Shown here piece by piece: positions 1 to 7,078 of a stretch of DNA of 8,280 bases. The notes beneath the pieces were generated by a model. That model saw only the letters and a program-made list of their open reading frames with translations, was not told the origin of the DNA and searched no databases. Made by a program: the position numbers and the translations under genes. This stretch comes from Phytoactinopolyspora endophytica (lineage in GTDB: Bacteria; Actinomycetota; Actinomycetes; Jiangellales; Jiangellaceae). Each line of letters starts with the position of its first letter. Within the stretch, counting starts at the first letter, position 1. The stretch spans positions 482,592 to 490,871 of the forward strand of contig NZ_ML142853.1 in the NCBI RefSeq assembly GCF_004138495.1, written 5' to 3'.

Positions 1-123
1 AACAACGCGCCAGTGAACACATCCCAAGAATCCCCAACCGTGAGGCCACCTGGGGCCAGACCAGCCGCCCGGTGCCTCAATGGACCCGCCCTGGCGCGAC
101 CCCGTGGGAGACGCTCGGCCGGC

Positions 124-156
124 ACGGCCACCACCACTGACGCGACGTCAGGCCGT
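124..156 (-). terminator. Bulged hairpin over the stop codon of the LacI-family gene, possible weak terminator
   Basis: An outer stem ACGGCC (124-129) pairs with GGCCGT (151-156). An inner stem TGACG (138-142) pairs with CGTCA (146-150) across a CGA loop. Eight bases (130-137) are unpaired on one side. The structure includes the TGA stop of the repressor gene (148-150 on the minus strand) and has no U-tract. It could help end the repressor transcript, but short GC-rich stems are common by chance in this kind of genome. The remaining bases down to position 1 show no gene I can support. Confidence 0.28.
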
Positions 157-1254
157 CGGGGGCGCGGTGCTGTCGCGGACCACGAGCCGGGTGGGAACGA
201 GCGTGGTCCCTCGTTCTGGGGCGTCGGTACGCATCTGGCGGAGCACGCCCTCGAGGCAGCGCCGTCCCACCTCGGCGAAGTCCTGGTGCACAGTGGTGAG
301 CGGCGGCAGGAACGAGCCGGCTTCAGGAATGTCGTCGAAGCCGACCACGCTGACGTCGCGCGGGACCGACTTCCCGGAGCCGTGCAGCGCACGCTGCACG
401 CCTAAGGCCATTTGGTCGTTGGCAACGAATACGGCCGTGCAGCCTGGTTCCTGCGCCAGCCGCAGGCCCATCTGATAGCCCGACTCCGCCGTCCAGTCAC
501 CGTGGAGCAACGGCGTCACCTCGCGCCCCTCGGCCTCCAGCGTCGAACGCCACCCGTCCGCTCTGCCCTTGGCAGCGAACGACTCCTCCGGCCCGGCCAC
601 ATGCCATACGGTGCGGTGCCCAAGGTCGAGCAGATGTTGGACCGCCTGCCGCGCGCCCGCAGCTTGATCGGTGTCAACCACGCTGTACCGGTCTCCGGCG
701 TTGGAGTCGACCACCACCACCGGAGCTCCCGGAGGCAACGACACCGTCTCGGCGTCGAGCAGGTGGACCTCCATGATGGCGATGACGGCGTCCACGGCCA
801 ACTCGCCCAGCCGCGTGAACGCCCCACGCACGCCGTCCTGGGTCGGGACCGCGACCGGGATGAGGGTGATCGCGTAGCCCTCTCGCGCCGCTGACATCGC
901 GATCGCCTCGAGGGTGCGCATGCTCCCCGTGGTCGAGAGGGTGAACAGGATGACGCCGATCATACGGAACCGGCCGCTCTTCAGCGCTCGGGCCGCGCTG
1001 TTGGGCCGGTAGCCCAAGTCTCGCATCGCCACGAGCACCCGGTCCCGAGTCGACTCGACAACGCCCGGGTAGCCGTTGGAGACCCGGGACACCGTCTGCG
1101 GCGAGACACCGGCCGCCTGGGCGACATCGGCCATGGAGACCCGGTGTGGCCGCGAGACGGCGGAATCCGCCGCGCTCGCCGACGGGCCGCGGTTGCGACG
1201 ACCTTCGACGTCCTCGCCGGCCCCGACACCGTCGCGCCGTGTGTCTCGGACCAT
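148..1254 (-). CDS. LacI-family transcriptional repressor
   Basis: A 368-residue sugar-responsive repressor with the standard two-part LacI layout. The N-terminal helix-turn-helix (about residues 39-62) contains MADVAQAAGVSPQTVSRV. It is followed by the hinge helix RPNSAARALKSGR (83-95), whose Leu92 is placed like the residue that intercalates at the central CpG of LacI operators. The effector-binding periplasmic-protein-like domain fills residues 98 to about 360, with family signatures VFVANDQMALGV (275-286) and VVGFDDIPEAG (303-313). The start is set by GAGGAG (1264-1269, read on the minus strand) nine bases before this ATG. An ATG at 1263 abuts that site directly, and an earlier in-frame ATG at 1398 would put the coding start upstream of the operator at 1369-1386. 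The helix-turn-helix is preceded by about 38 charged, low-complexity residues, longer than usual. The gene is divergent from the permease operon, so it is the likely local, and possibly autogenous, repressor. The effector is not known; galactose or a galactoside is inferred from the neighbours. Confidence 0.95.
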   Translation of the reverse strand: MVRDTRRDGVGAGEDVEGRRNRGPSASAADSAVSRPHRVSMADVAQAAGVSPQTVSRVSNGYPGVVESTRDRVLVAMRDLGYRPNSAARALKSGRFRMIGVILFTLSTTGSMRTLEAIAMSAAREGYAITLIPVAVPTQDGVRGAFTRLGELAVDAVIAIMEVHLLDAETVSLPPGAPVVVVDSNAGDRYSVVDTDQAAGARQAVQHLLDLGHRTVWHVAGPEESFAAKGRADGWRSTLEAEGREVTPLLHGDWTAESGYQMGLRLAQEPGCTAVFVANDQMALGVQRALHGSGKSVPRDVSVVGFDDIPEAGSFLPPLTTVHQDFAEVGRRCLEGVLRQMRTDAPERGTTLVPTRLVVRDSTAPPTA

Positions 1255-1263
1255 CAGTCCCAT

Positions 1264-1269
1264 CTCCTC
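1264..1269 (-). promoter_or_regulatory. Ribosome binding site deciding the repressor start
   Basis: GAGGAG on the minus strand lies nine bases before the ATG at 1254 and directly touches an alternative ATG at 1263. The spacing favours 1254. Confidence 0.6.
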
Positions 1270-1309
1270 GTCGTACGACCCGTTCCGGCATCGACGTGTA
1301 ACGATCGCG

Positions 1310-1330
1310 ATCCTGTGAGGGCCACAGGGT
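1310..1330. repeat. Inverted repeat CCTGTG-N5-CACAGG in the divergent promoter region
   Basis: CCTGTG (1312-1317) and CACAGG (1323-1328) are perfectly inverted around AGGGC. The arms extend by a T-G wobble and an A-T pair to 1310 and 1330. The dyad lies just upstream of the proposed -35 box (1330-1335) of the permease operon and inside the probable leader of the repressor mRNA. It may be a site for a second regulator or an RNA hairpin. It does not resemble the CG-centred operators, and a chance origin is possible. Confidence 0.35.
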
Positions 1331-1358
1331 TGACGCACAATTCGGCCGGTGACAGCAT
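1330..1358 (+). promoter_or_regulatory. Putative promoter of the sugar-uptake and beta-galactosidase operon
   Basis: TTGACG (1330-1335), 17 bases, then CAGCAT (1353-1358). The -35 box fits the actinomycete housekeeping-sigma preference TTGAC(A/G). The -10 box is only a partial fit. Transcription would begin near 1365, placing both CG-centred palindromes (1369-1386 and 1403-1420) just downstream of the start, a good place for repressor blockage. An alternative promoter is TTAACA (1379-1384) with an 18-base spacer to GATGTT (1403-1408), which would lie inside the operators themselves. Confidence 0.42.
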
Positions 1359-1368
1359 CACCAGAATC

Positions 1369-1386
1369 CATGGTTACGTTAACACC
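1369..1386. promoter_or_regulatory. Putative secondary LacI-type operator (degenerate copy)
   Basis: The sequence CATGGTTACGTTAACACC shares the core GGTTACGT with the reverse complement of the better operator at 1403-1420. Five of nine base pairs are symmetric about the central CG (1377-1378), so this is a weaker site. Its centre is 34 bases from that of the other operator. It sits a few bases after the proposed transcription start near 1365. Confidence 0.5.
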
Positions 1387-1402
1387 AGCGAACTTCAACT
1401 CT

Positions 1403-1420
1403 GATGTTTACGTAACCATC
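1403..1420. promoter_or_regulatory. Putative primary operator for the LacI-family repressor
   Basis: GATGTTTACGTAACCATC is an 18-bp palindrome with eight of nine pairs symmetric around a central CG (1411-1412). A central CG and a length near 18 bp are typical of LacI/PurR-family operators, where the hinge helices bend DNA at that step. Its place in the gap between the repressor gene and the operon makes it the best candidate binding site. I saw no further copy elsewhere in the window, including in front of the phosphatase gene. Confidence 0.7.
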
Positions 1421-1497
1421 AGGTCGGACGCGGGACACCACCAGCCATGGACGGCTTGCACGACGAGGAGCGGAAAGACAAGGAGCAGAGCAGCTCG

Positions 1498-2427
1498 ATG
1501 ACGACGTTGTCCGAAACCAGCGGTCAACCGGCCGCACCCGCCGTGGTGACCGACCGGCCGCCAGCGAAGCGGTCCTGGATCGGCTGGGGCTTCATGGGGC
1601 CGTTCATGGCCGTCTTCGCCCTTGTCTTCCTGGCGCCGATCGCCTACTCCATCTACCTCAGCTTGTTCCGCGACCAGATGGTCGGCGGAACCGCCTTCGT
1701 CGGGTTGGAGAACTACGAACGCGCGTTCAGCGACTCACAATTCTGGTCCGCGCTCGGCCGGGTGTCGCTCTTCCTCGCCGTCCAGGTCCCCATCATGCTT
1801 TTCATCGCGCTGCTGGTCGCGCTCGCGATCGACAGCGGGCGGCTGTACGGCAAGAGCTTCTTCCGGATCACCATTTTCCTGCCCTACGCCGTCCCGGCCG
1901 TCGTCGCGACGCTCATGTGGGGGTTCATGTACGGCACCAGGTTCGGGTTGGTGGGCAACATCAACGACGCCTTCGGAGTCTCGTTGCCCAACCCGCTGTC
2001 CCCCGAGCTGATCCTCGCTTCGATCGGCAACATCGTGACCTGGGAGTTCGTCGGCTACAACATGCTGATCTTCTACGCCGCACTGAGGGTGATCCCACAC
2101 GACCTGTATGAGGCGGCCGAGATCGACGGCGCGAGCCAGCTGCGCGTCATCACGGCCATCAAGATCCCGGCCATCCGGGGCGCCCTGGTCATCGCGACGA
2201 TCTTCTCCATCATCGGCAGCTTCCAGCTCTTCAACGAACCGAGCATCCTGCAGAATCTCGCGCCGAACGCGATCACCAGCTACTTCACCCCCAACCTGTA
2301 CGCGTTCTCGCTGTCCTTCTCCGGCCAGCAACACAACTACGCGGCCACGGTGGCGATCCTCATGGGTGTCATCACGATGGTGATCGCCTACGTCGTCCAG
2401 CTGCGCGGTATGCGGAAGGCGAGGTGA
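1498..2427 (+). CDS. ABC transporter permease 1 of a CUT1-type sugar uptake system (MalF/UgpA-like)
   Basis: A 309-residue inner-membrane subunit of a binding-protein-dependent oligosaccharide importer. About six membrane segments can be seen near residues 33-54, 90-111, 124-145, 172-196, 228-246 and 282-302. The cytoplasmic EAA loop, which docks on the ATPase, is at residues 205-224: EAAEIDGAS followed by IKIP, the family pattern EAA-x3-G-x9-I-x-LP with Lys-Ile-Pro in the last part. The start chosen has AAGGAG (1480-1485) twelve bases upstream, a rather long spacing. An in-frame ATG at 1447 would add 17 charged residues but has no ribosome binding site. The gene opens the operon, and its stop lies four bases before the next start, so the two permeases are probably made together as a heterodimer. 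The sugar cannot be read from this protein; a beta-galactoside is inferred from the downstream hydrolase. Confidence 0.93.
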   Translation: MTTLSETSGQPAAPAVVTDRPPAKRSWIGWGFMGPFMAVFALVFLAPIAYSIYLSLFRDQMVGGTAFVGLENYERAFSDSQFWSALGRVSLFLAVQVPIMLFIALLVALAIDSGRLYGKSFFRITIFLPYAVPAVVATLMWGFMYGTRFGLVGNINDAFGVSLPNPLSPELILASIGNIVTWEFVGYNMLIFYAALRVIPHDLYEAAEIDGASQLRVITAIKIPAIRGALVIATIFSIIGSFQLFNEPSILQNLAPNAITSYFTPNLYAFSLSFSGQQHNYAATVAILMGVITMVIAYVVQLRGMRKAR

Positions 2428-2431
2428 CACG

Positions 2432-3376
2432 ATGAGCGCTCCAGCACCGAATCGCACACCAGCGACGTCCGGACGCCGGCAGGTCACACTCTCCTCCGCC
2501 CGGCGTCGCCCGCAACGGCTGCACACCGTCGATCGCCCGCGACGGAGTCCGCTGCTGACCGGGCTGACCGGCCTGGTGCTCATCTACAGCCTGGTGCCAT
2601 TGCTCTGGCTGTTCATCAACGCCACCAAAACCCAAGAAGGGCTCGTCGGCTCGTTCGGGCTGTGGTTCGACAGCGACGTCGCGATCTGGGACAACATCGT
2701 CGACACGCTCACCTACGACGACGGGATCTTCACCCGCTGGCTGGTCAACACGCTCCTCTACGTGATCCTCGGGGCCGGCGGCGCCACCTTCCTGGCGGTG
2801 CTCGGCGGCTACGCACTGGCCACCTTCGATTTCCCCGGCAAGCGGGCCGTGTTCGCCATCGTCATCGGCGCGGTCGCAGTGCCCGGAACGGCGCTGGCAG
2901 TGCCGACGTTCCTCATGTTCAGCGAGATCGGGCTCACCAACACCCCGTGGGCGGTGATCATCCCCTCGCTGATCTCGCCGTTCGGCCTCTACCTCATGTG
3001 GGTGTTCTCCGCCGAGGCGATCCCGACCGACCTGCTGGAAGCGGCCCGGGTGGACGGGTCCGGGGAGTTCAGCACATTCTTCCGGGTCAGCCTGCCGCTG
3101 CTTGCGCCAGGCATCGTCACGGTTCTGCTGTTCACCATGGTGGCCACCTGGAACAACTACTTCCTGCCCCTGATCATGCTGAAGGATCCCGACTGGTATC
3201 CACTCACGCTCGGCTTGAACGCGTGGAACTCGCAGGCCGCCACCGCCGGCGGGGAGGCGATCTTCAACCTCGTGATCACCGGCTCACTGCTGACCATCGT
3301 CCCGCTGATCACGGCCTTCCTCTTGCTCCAGCGGTACTGGCGCTCGGGGCTGGCCGCCGGCAGCGTCAAGCAATGA
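2432..3376 (+). CDS. ABC transporter permease 2 of a CUT1-type sugar uptake system (MalG/UgpE-like)
   Basis: A 314-residue membrane partner of the preceding permease. It has an unusually long, Arg-rich cytoplasmic N-terminus (about residues 1-40). About six membrane segments follow, near 41-62, 105-130, 138-162, 172-193, 225-248 and 278-300. The EAA loop that contacts the ATPase is at residues 203-222: EAARVDGSGEF, then RVSLP. The start is supported by GAGGTGA (2421-2427) four bases upstream. That ribosome binding site overlaps the end of permease 1 and its stop codon, which suggests translational coupling. The N-terminal extension could be partly an annotation effect if translation begins later, but no better start with a ribosome binding site was seen. 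Assignment to the family is firm and substrate is inferred only from context. Confidence 0.93.
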   Translation: MSAPAPNRTPATSGRRQVTLSSARRRPQRLHTVDRPRRSPLLTGLTGLVLIYSLVPLLWLFINATKTQEGLVGSFGLWFDSDVAIWDNIVDTLTYDDGIFTRWLVNTLLYVILGAGGATFLAVLGGYALATFDFPGKRAVFAIVIGAVAVPGTALAVPTFLMFSEIGLTNTPWAVIIPSLISPFGLYLMWVFSAEAIPTDLLEAARVDGSGEFSTFFRVSLPLLAPGIVTVLLFTMVATWNNYFLPLIMLKDPDWYPLTLGLNAWNSQAATAGGEAIFNLVITGSLLTIVPLITAFLLLQRYWRSGLAAGSVKQ

Positions 3377-3420
3377 CATCCGCTCGCCTATCCCTCGACA
3401 ACGATGTAGAAGGAGCACGA

Positions 3421-4758
3421 ATGCCCATGTCCACGTATCGCCACCGCACGGTGGCCACCATCGCCCTCGCCGGTGCGCTCACGCTGTTCCTCGCCTCATG
3501 TGGCTCCGACGACGACTCCGGCAGCGGCGACAGCGACGTCGACCTCGAGGCCACGCTCGACGAGGGCGGCAGCCTCACGGTCTGGGCCTGGGAGCCCACC
3601 CTCGACCAGGTCGTCGACGACTTCGAAGCCGAGTATCCCGAGGTCGAGGTCGACCTGGTCAACGCCGGAACCGGCGACGAGCACTACACGGCGCTGAACA
3701 ACGCGATCTCGGCGGGTTCCGGCGTGCCGGACGCCGCGCAGATCGAGTATTTCGCGTTGCCCGAGTACGCGCTGCAGGAGTACGTCACGGATCTCACCGA
3801 GTTCGGCGCCGAAGAGCTCGAAGGGACGTTCACCCCCGGCCCATGGGGCTCGGTCCACCAGGGTGACGCGATCTATGGGCTGCCGATGGACTCGGGTCCG
3901 ATGGCGATGTTCTACAACCAGGAGGTCTTCGACACCTACGACGTGGAGGTCCCGGCCACCTGGGACGAGTACATCGACGCGGCCCGTGCCCTGCAGGAAG
4001 CCGACCCCAACGTCTACATCGGCAGCGACGCGGGTGACGCGGGCTTCACCACCAGTATCCTGTGGCAGGCCGGGGCACACCCCTACCAGGTCGACGGCAC
4101 CGACGTCACCATCGACTTCACCGGAGAAGAGACCACCCGGTTCGCCGAGACCTGGCAACAGCTGATCGACGAGGACCTCGTCTCCGACATACCCGGCTGG
4201 ACCGACGAGTGGTACCAGGGCCTGGCCGACGGCACCATCGCCACCCTCAACACCGGAGCCTGGATGCCAGCGAACCTCGAGTCCGGAGTCTCCGCGGCCT
4301 CTGGCGACTGGCGCGTCGCTCCGCTGCCTCAGTGGGAGGAAGGCGGCACCGCGAGCGCTGAGAACGGCGGCAGCTCGCTGGCCGTCCCCGAGGCGAGCGA
4401 GAACAAGGCATTGGCCTACGCGTTCATCGAGTACGCCAACGCCGGCGACGGGGTTCAGACCCGCCTCGACCAGGGCGCCTTCCCGGCCACGTCCGCCCAT
4501 CTCGAGTCGGAGGAGTTCCTGAGCAGGGAGTTCGAGTACTTCGGTGGGCAGCAGGCCAACGAGATATTCGCCGAGTCCGCCGCGAACGTCGTCGAGGGCT
4601 GGACGTATCTTCCGTTCCAGGTCTACGCGAACTCGATCTTCAACGACACGGTGGGGCAGGCATACATCTCCGGAACTACCCTGAATGAAGGGCTCCTCGC
4701 CTGGCAGGACGCCTCGATCACGTACGGCGAGGACCAAGGCTTCACAATGAACCAGTAG
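3421..4758 (+). CDS. Lipoprotein sugar-binding protein of a CUT1 ABC transporter (family 1 solute-binding protein)
   Basis: A 445-residue extracellular substrate-binding lipoprotein that delivers sugar to the two permeases. The N-terminus is a lipoprotein signal peptide: YRHR, a hydrophobic stretch (residues 11-25) and the lipobox LASC with Cys27 as the lipidated residue. A flexible Asp/Ser/Gly linker (28-42) follows. The mature part has family features: the first strand SLTVWAWEP (51-59), then YGLPMDSGPMAMFYN and a Trp-rich C-terminal lobe. The start is set by GAAGGAG (3409-3415) five bases upstream; a second ATG at 3427 would remove only two residues. The mature protein is strikingly rich in Asp and Glu. 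The gene follows permease 2 by 44 bases and precedes the beta-galactosidase by 55, with no convincing terminator in either gap. It is probably the most abundant product of the operon. Likely ligands are galactosides or galacto-oligosaccharides, by context only. Confidence 0.94.
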   Translation: MPMSTYRHRTVATIALAGALTLFLASCGSDDDSGSGDSDVDLEATLDEGGSLTVWAWEPTLDQVVDDFEAEYPEVEVDLVNAGTGDEHYTALNNAISAGSGVPDAAQIEYFALPEYALQEYVTDLTEFGAEELEGTFTPGPWGSVHQGDAIYGLPMDSGPMAMFYNQEVFDTYDVEVPATWDEYIDAARALQEADPNVYIGSDAGDAGFTTSILWQAGAHPYQVDGTDVTIDFTGEETTRFAETWQQLIDEDLVSDIPGWTDEWYQGLADGTIATLNTGAWMPANLESGVSAASGDWRVAPLPQWEEGGTASAENGGSSLAVPEASENKALAYAFIEYANAGDGVQTRLDQGAFPATSAHLESEEFLSREFEYFGGQQANEIFAESAANVVEGWTYLPFQVYANSIFNDTVGQAYISGTTLNEGLLAWQDASITYGEDQGFTMNQ

Positions 4759-4813
4759 CGCGACGAGTCGCCGGCACCGCACCACAGCAACGCGAACACG
4801 GAGGAACACATCG

Positions 4814-6916
4814 ATGACAGAGACGACCTCGCCCCGCTGGCTCCGCTGGCCGGAGGGATCGTCGCACCGTCGCATCGCCTACGGCGCGGACTACAACCCG
4901 GACCAGTGGCCACGCGAGGTGTGGGACGAGGACGTGCGCCTCATGCGTGCGGCCGGGGTCAACATCGTCTCATTGGCCATCTTCTCCTGGGCGCGGATCC
5001 AGCCGACCGAGCAGAGCTGGGACTTCGAATGGCTCGACGACGTCATCGACCTGCTACATGCGAACGGCATCGCGGTGGACCTGGCTACGGCGACGGCGTC
5101 GCCACCGCCGTGGCTGACCAGGCGGTATCCGGAGGTACTGCCGGTCGCCCACGGCGGCGAGACGCTGTGGCCGGGCGCCCGCCAGCATTGGCGGCCCACC
5201 TCCCCCGTCTTCCGTGAGCACGCTCTACGGCTGGTGACGGCGATCGCCGAGCGCTACGCGCAACACCCGGCGATCGCCGCTTGGCACGTCAACAACGAGC
5301 TGGGGTGTCACAACGCCTACGACTACTCCGACGACGCCGCCCGCGCCTTCCGGGACTGGTTACGGGGACGGTACGGCAACCTCGACGCGCTCAACCACGC
5401 GTGGGGTACCGCGTTCTGGTCCCAGCGGTACTCCGAGTGGGACGAGATTCTGCCGCCCCGGGTGGCCACGTCGCACTCCAACCCCACGCAGCAGCTGGAT
5501 TTCAAGCGCTTCTCCTCCGACGCGCTGAAGGACTATCTGCGTGCCGAGCGGGACGTCCTGCGTCGTCTCACCCCGAACATCCCAGTCACGACGAACTTCA
5601 TGGTGATGGCCCAGACGAAGGCTATGGAGTACCCGAGCTGGGCGCGTGAGATCGACTTCGTCTCCAACGACCACTACGTCATCCCGCGCGAGCAGAGCTC
5701 CGACGAGCTGTCCTTCTCGGCGAACCTGACGAGCAACATCGCCGGCGGCCGGCCGTGGTTCCTCATGGAGCATTCGACCAGCGCGGTGAACTGGCAGCCG
5801 GTGAACCTGCCGAAGAAGCCGGGCGAGATGATCCGCGACTCGCTGACCCACGTCGCGCACGGCGCCGACGCGGTCTGCTTCTTCCAGTGGCGTCAGTCGG
5901 CGGCCGGCGCGGAGAAGTACCACTCGGCGATGGTCCCGCACGCCGGAGAGGACACCGACGTGTTCCGGTCGGTGACCGAGCTGGGGCGGACCCTCGAGGC
6001 TCTCGCCCCCGTCGTCGGTTCGGTCCGCAAGACGGCGCCGGTGGCCATCCTCTTCGACTGGGACTCGTGGTGGGCCAGCGAGCAAGACTCCCACCCCAGC
6101 ACCCACCTGGATTACCACCAGGAGGCGCTGGACTGGTACTCAGCGCTGCTGGCACTCGGGGTGCGCGCGGACGTCGTGCCGGCGGGCGGTGACCTCGCCC
6201 AGTACGACGTCGTCGTCGCGCCGGTCCTGCATGTGATGCCGTCGGCGCTGGCCACACAGCTGGCCCGCTACGTAGAGGACGGCGGACACCTGGTCACCAC
6301 CTACTTCTCCGGGATCGTCGACGAGAACGACCATGTCTGGCTGGGCGGGTATCCGGGCGCCCTGCGCGATCTGCTGGGGGTCCGCGTCGAGGAGTTCGCC
6401 CCGCTACTGCCCGGGGAGTCGGTGACATTGGACAGCGGCGCCACCGGTTCGCTGTGGAGCGAACGGCTCGAGGTGACCGACCCGCAGGTCAAGGTGCTCG
6501 CCTCGTACGCCTCAGGTGAGCATTCTGGTCGGGCGGCCGTCACGCGGCGGTCCACGGGCGACGGCTCGGCCACCTACGTCTCCACCCGCTTGGGCGCCGA
6601 CGGTGTCGAGCCGCTCCTCGCCGAGTTGCTCGCCTCGGCGGGCGTGAGCGGCGACCTTCCGCTCGGAACGGGCCGGCGCGTGGAGCTCGTCGTCCGCACG
6701 GACGGCACCGACGAGTTCTGGTTCCTGGTCAACCGGACCTCCGAGCCGGTCGAGGTCCCCGGTCTCACGGGCGACATGCTCACCGGCGACGTGCTTACCG
6801 GCCGGGACACCGACGCCGGCAGCGTTGCCACTGACCACACCGTGACGCTGGTTCCCCGCGGGGTCGCCGTGCTGCGACGTCCGCTCACCGGCCGACTGGC
6901 GCACGCCGGCGTCTGA
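4814..6916 (+). CDS. Beta-galactosidase, glycoside hydrolase family 42
   Basis: A 700-residue retaining glycosidase that removes terminal beta-D-galactose from short sugars. It has no signal peptide, so it should act in the cytoplasm on imported substrate. The length is normal for GH42. The TIM barrel spans about residues 20-390 and opens with YGADYNPDQWP (23-33). The acid/base is Glu162 in HVNNELGCH and the nucleophile is Glu319 in WFLMEHSTSAVNWQ, both in the expected contexts. The amidotransferase-like trimerisation domain covers about 400-615 and a small beta domain with VNRTSEPVEVP ends the protein. The Cys cluster that binds zinc in some GH42 enzymes is absent after the acid/base; only Cys165 remains. 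The start has GGAGG (4800-4804) nine bases upstream. The gene is last in the operon. The physiological substrate may be lactose-like disaccharides, galacto-oligosaccharides or galactan fragments. Confidence 0.96.
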   Translation: MTETTSPRWLRWPEGSSHRRIAYGADYNPDQWPREVWDEDVRLMRAAGVNIVSLAIFSWARIQPTEQSWDFEWLDDVIDLLHANGIAVDLATATASPPPWLTRRYPEVLPVAHGGETLWPGARQHWRPTSPVFREHALRLVTAIAERYAQHPAIAAWHVNNELGCHNAYDYSDDAARAFRDWLRGRYGNLDALNHAWGTAFWSQRYSEWDEILPPRVATSHSNPTQQLDFKRFSSDALKDYLRAERDVLRRLTPNIPVTTNFMVMAQTKAMEYPSWAREIDFVSNDHYVIPREQSSDELSFSANLTSNIAGGRPWFLMEHSTSAVNWQPVNLPKKPGEMIRDSLTHVAHGADAVCFFQWRQSAAGAEKYHSAMVPHAGEDTDVFRSVTELGRTLEALAPVVGSVRKTAPVAILFDWDSWWASEQDSHPSTHLDYHQEALDWYSALLALGVRADVVPAGGDLAQYDVVVAPVLHVMPSALATQLARYVEDGGHLVTTYFSGIVDENDHVWLGGYPGALRDLLGVRVEEFAPLLPGESVTLDSGATGSLWSERLEVTDPQVKVLASYASGEHSGRAAVTRRSTGDGSATYVSTRLGADGVEPLLAELLASAGVSGDLPLGTGRRVELVVRTDGTDEFWFLVNRTSEPVEVPGLTGDMLTGDVLTGRDTDAGSVATDHTVTLVPRGVAVLRRPLTGRLAHAGV

Positions 6917-6932
6917 GCACGCTCAACGTGAC

Positions 6933-6958
6933 GGGCCCGGCAGGACTCGTCCCGGCCT
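6933..6958 (+). terminator. Weak GC-rich hairpin after the beta-galactosidase gene
   Basis: GGCCCGG (6934-6940) pairs with CCCGGCC (6951-6957) with one C-C mismatch, and a G-T wobble extends it by one step. The loop is ten bases and there is no U-tract. It is the best stem I see in the 182-base gap up to the next gene, 17 bases after the stop codon. The evidence for an actual operon end is slight, and I see no convincing promoter in the rest of the gap. Confidence 0.25.
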
Positions 6959-7078
6959 ACGACCCAGCACTCGTCGTGTCGAGGACGGATCCGCGTTGCC
7001 GGCGTGTCACCTGACCATGCGAGGCTAGTGCGCAAGCTGGACACACGCGTGCCGGACAGGCGGGTACCGGACTGACGA

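Noticed and set aside
1303..1312. Perfect 10-bp palindrome GATCGCGATC
   Set aside because: Short, built from common GATC/CGCG words, and with no sign of a partner site; chance is the simplest explanation.
1255..1398. N-terminal extension of the repressor from the ATG at 1398
   Set aside because: It would put coding sequence over the operator at 1369-1386, and the extra residues are unlike LacI-family proteins. GAGGAG at 1264-1269 supports the later start.
1735..2583. Minus-strand open frame of 282 codons opposite permease 1
   Set aside because: Composition is a shadow of the permease codons (Arg/Asp/Gly-rich), no family motifs, no promoter or ribosome binding site.
2662..3420. Upstream extension of the binding-protein reading frame across permease 2
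   Set aside because: The frame is open but overlaps permease 2 in another frame and encodes Arg/His-rich shadow sequence. The lipoprotein signal peptide and the GAAGGAG ribosome binding site fix the start at 3421.
4759..4813. Possible attenuator hairpin between the binding-protein and beta-galactosidase genes
   Set aside because: Only a four-pair GCGA/TCGC stem can be formed; it is too weak to support.
3496..4875. Long minus-strand open frame of 459 codons opposite the binding-protein gene
   Set aside because: It lies antisense to a clearly recognised lipoprotein gene, has low-complexity Val/Gly/Arg-rich composition and no recognisable domain. Long antisense frames are expected in GC-rich DNA.
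7049..7072. Near-repeats GTGCCGGAC and GTACCGGAC, 15 bases apart, before the phosphatase gene
   Set aside because: Only nine bases with one mismatch, in GC-rich DNA; too short to claim as regulator half-sites.
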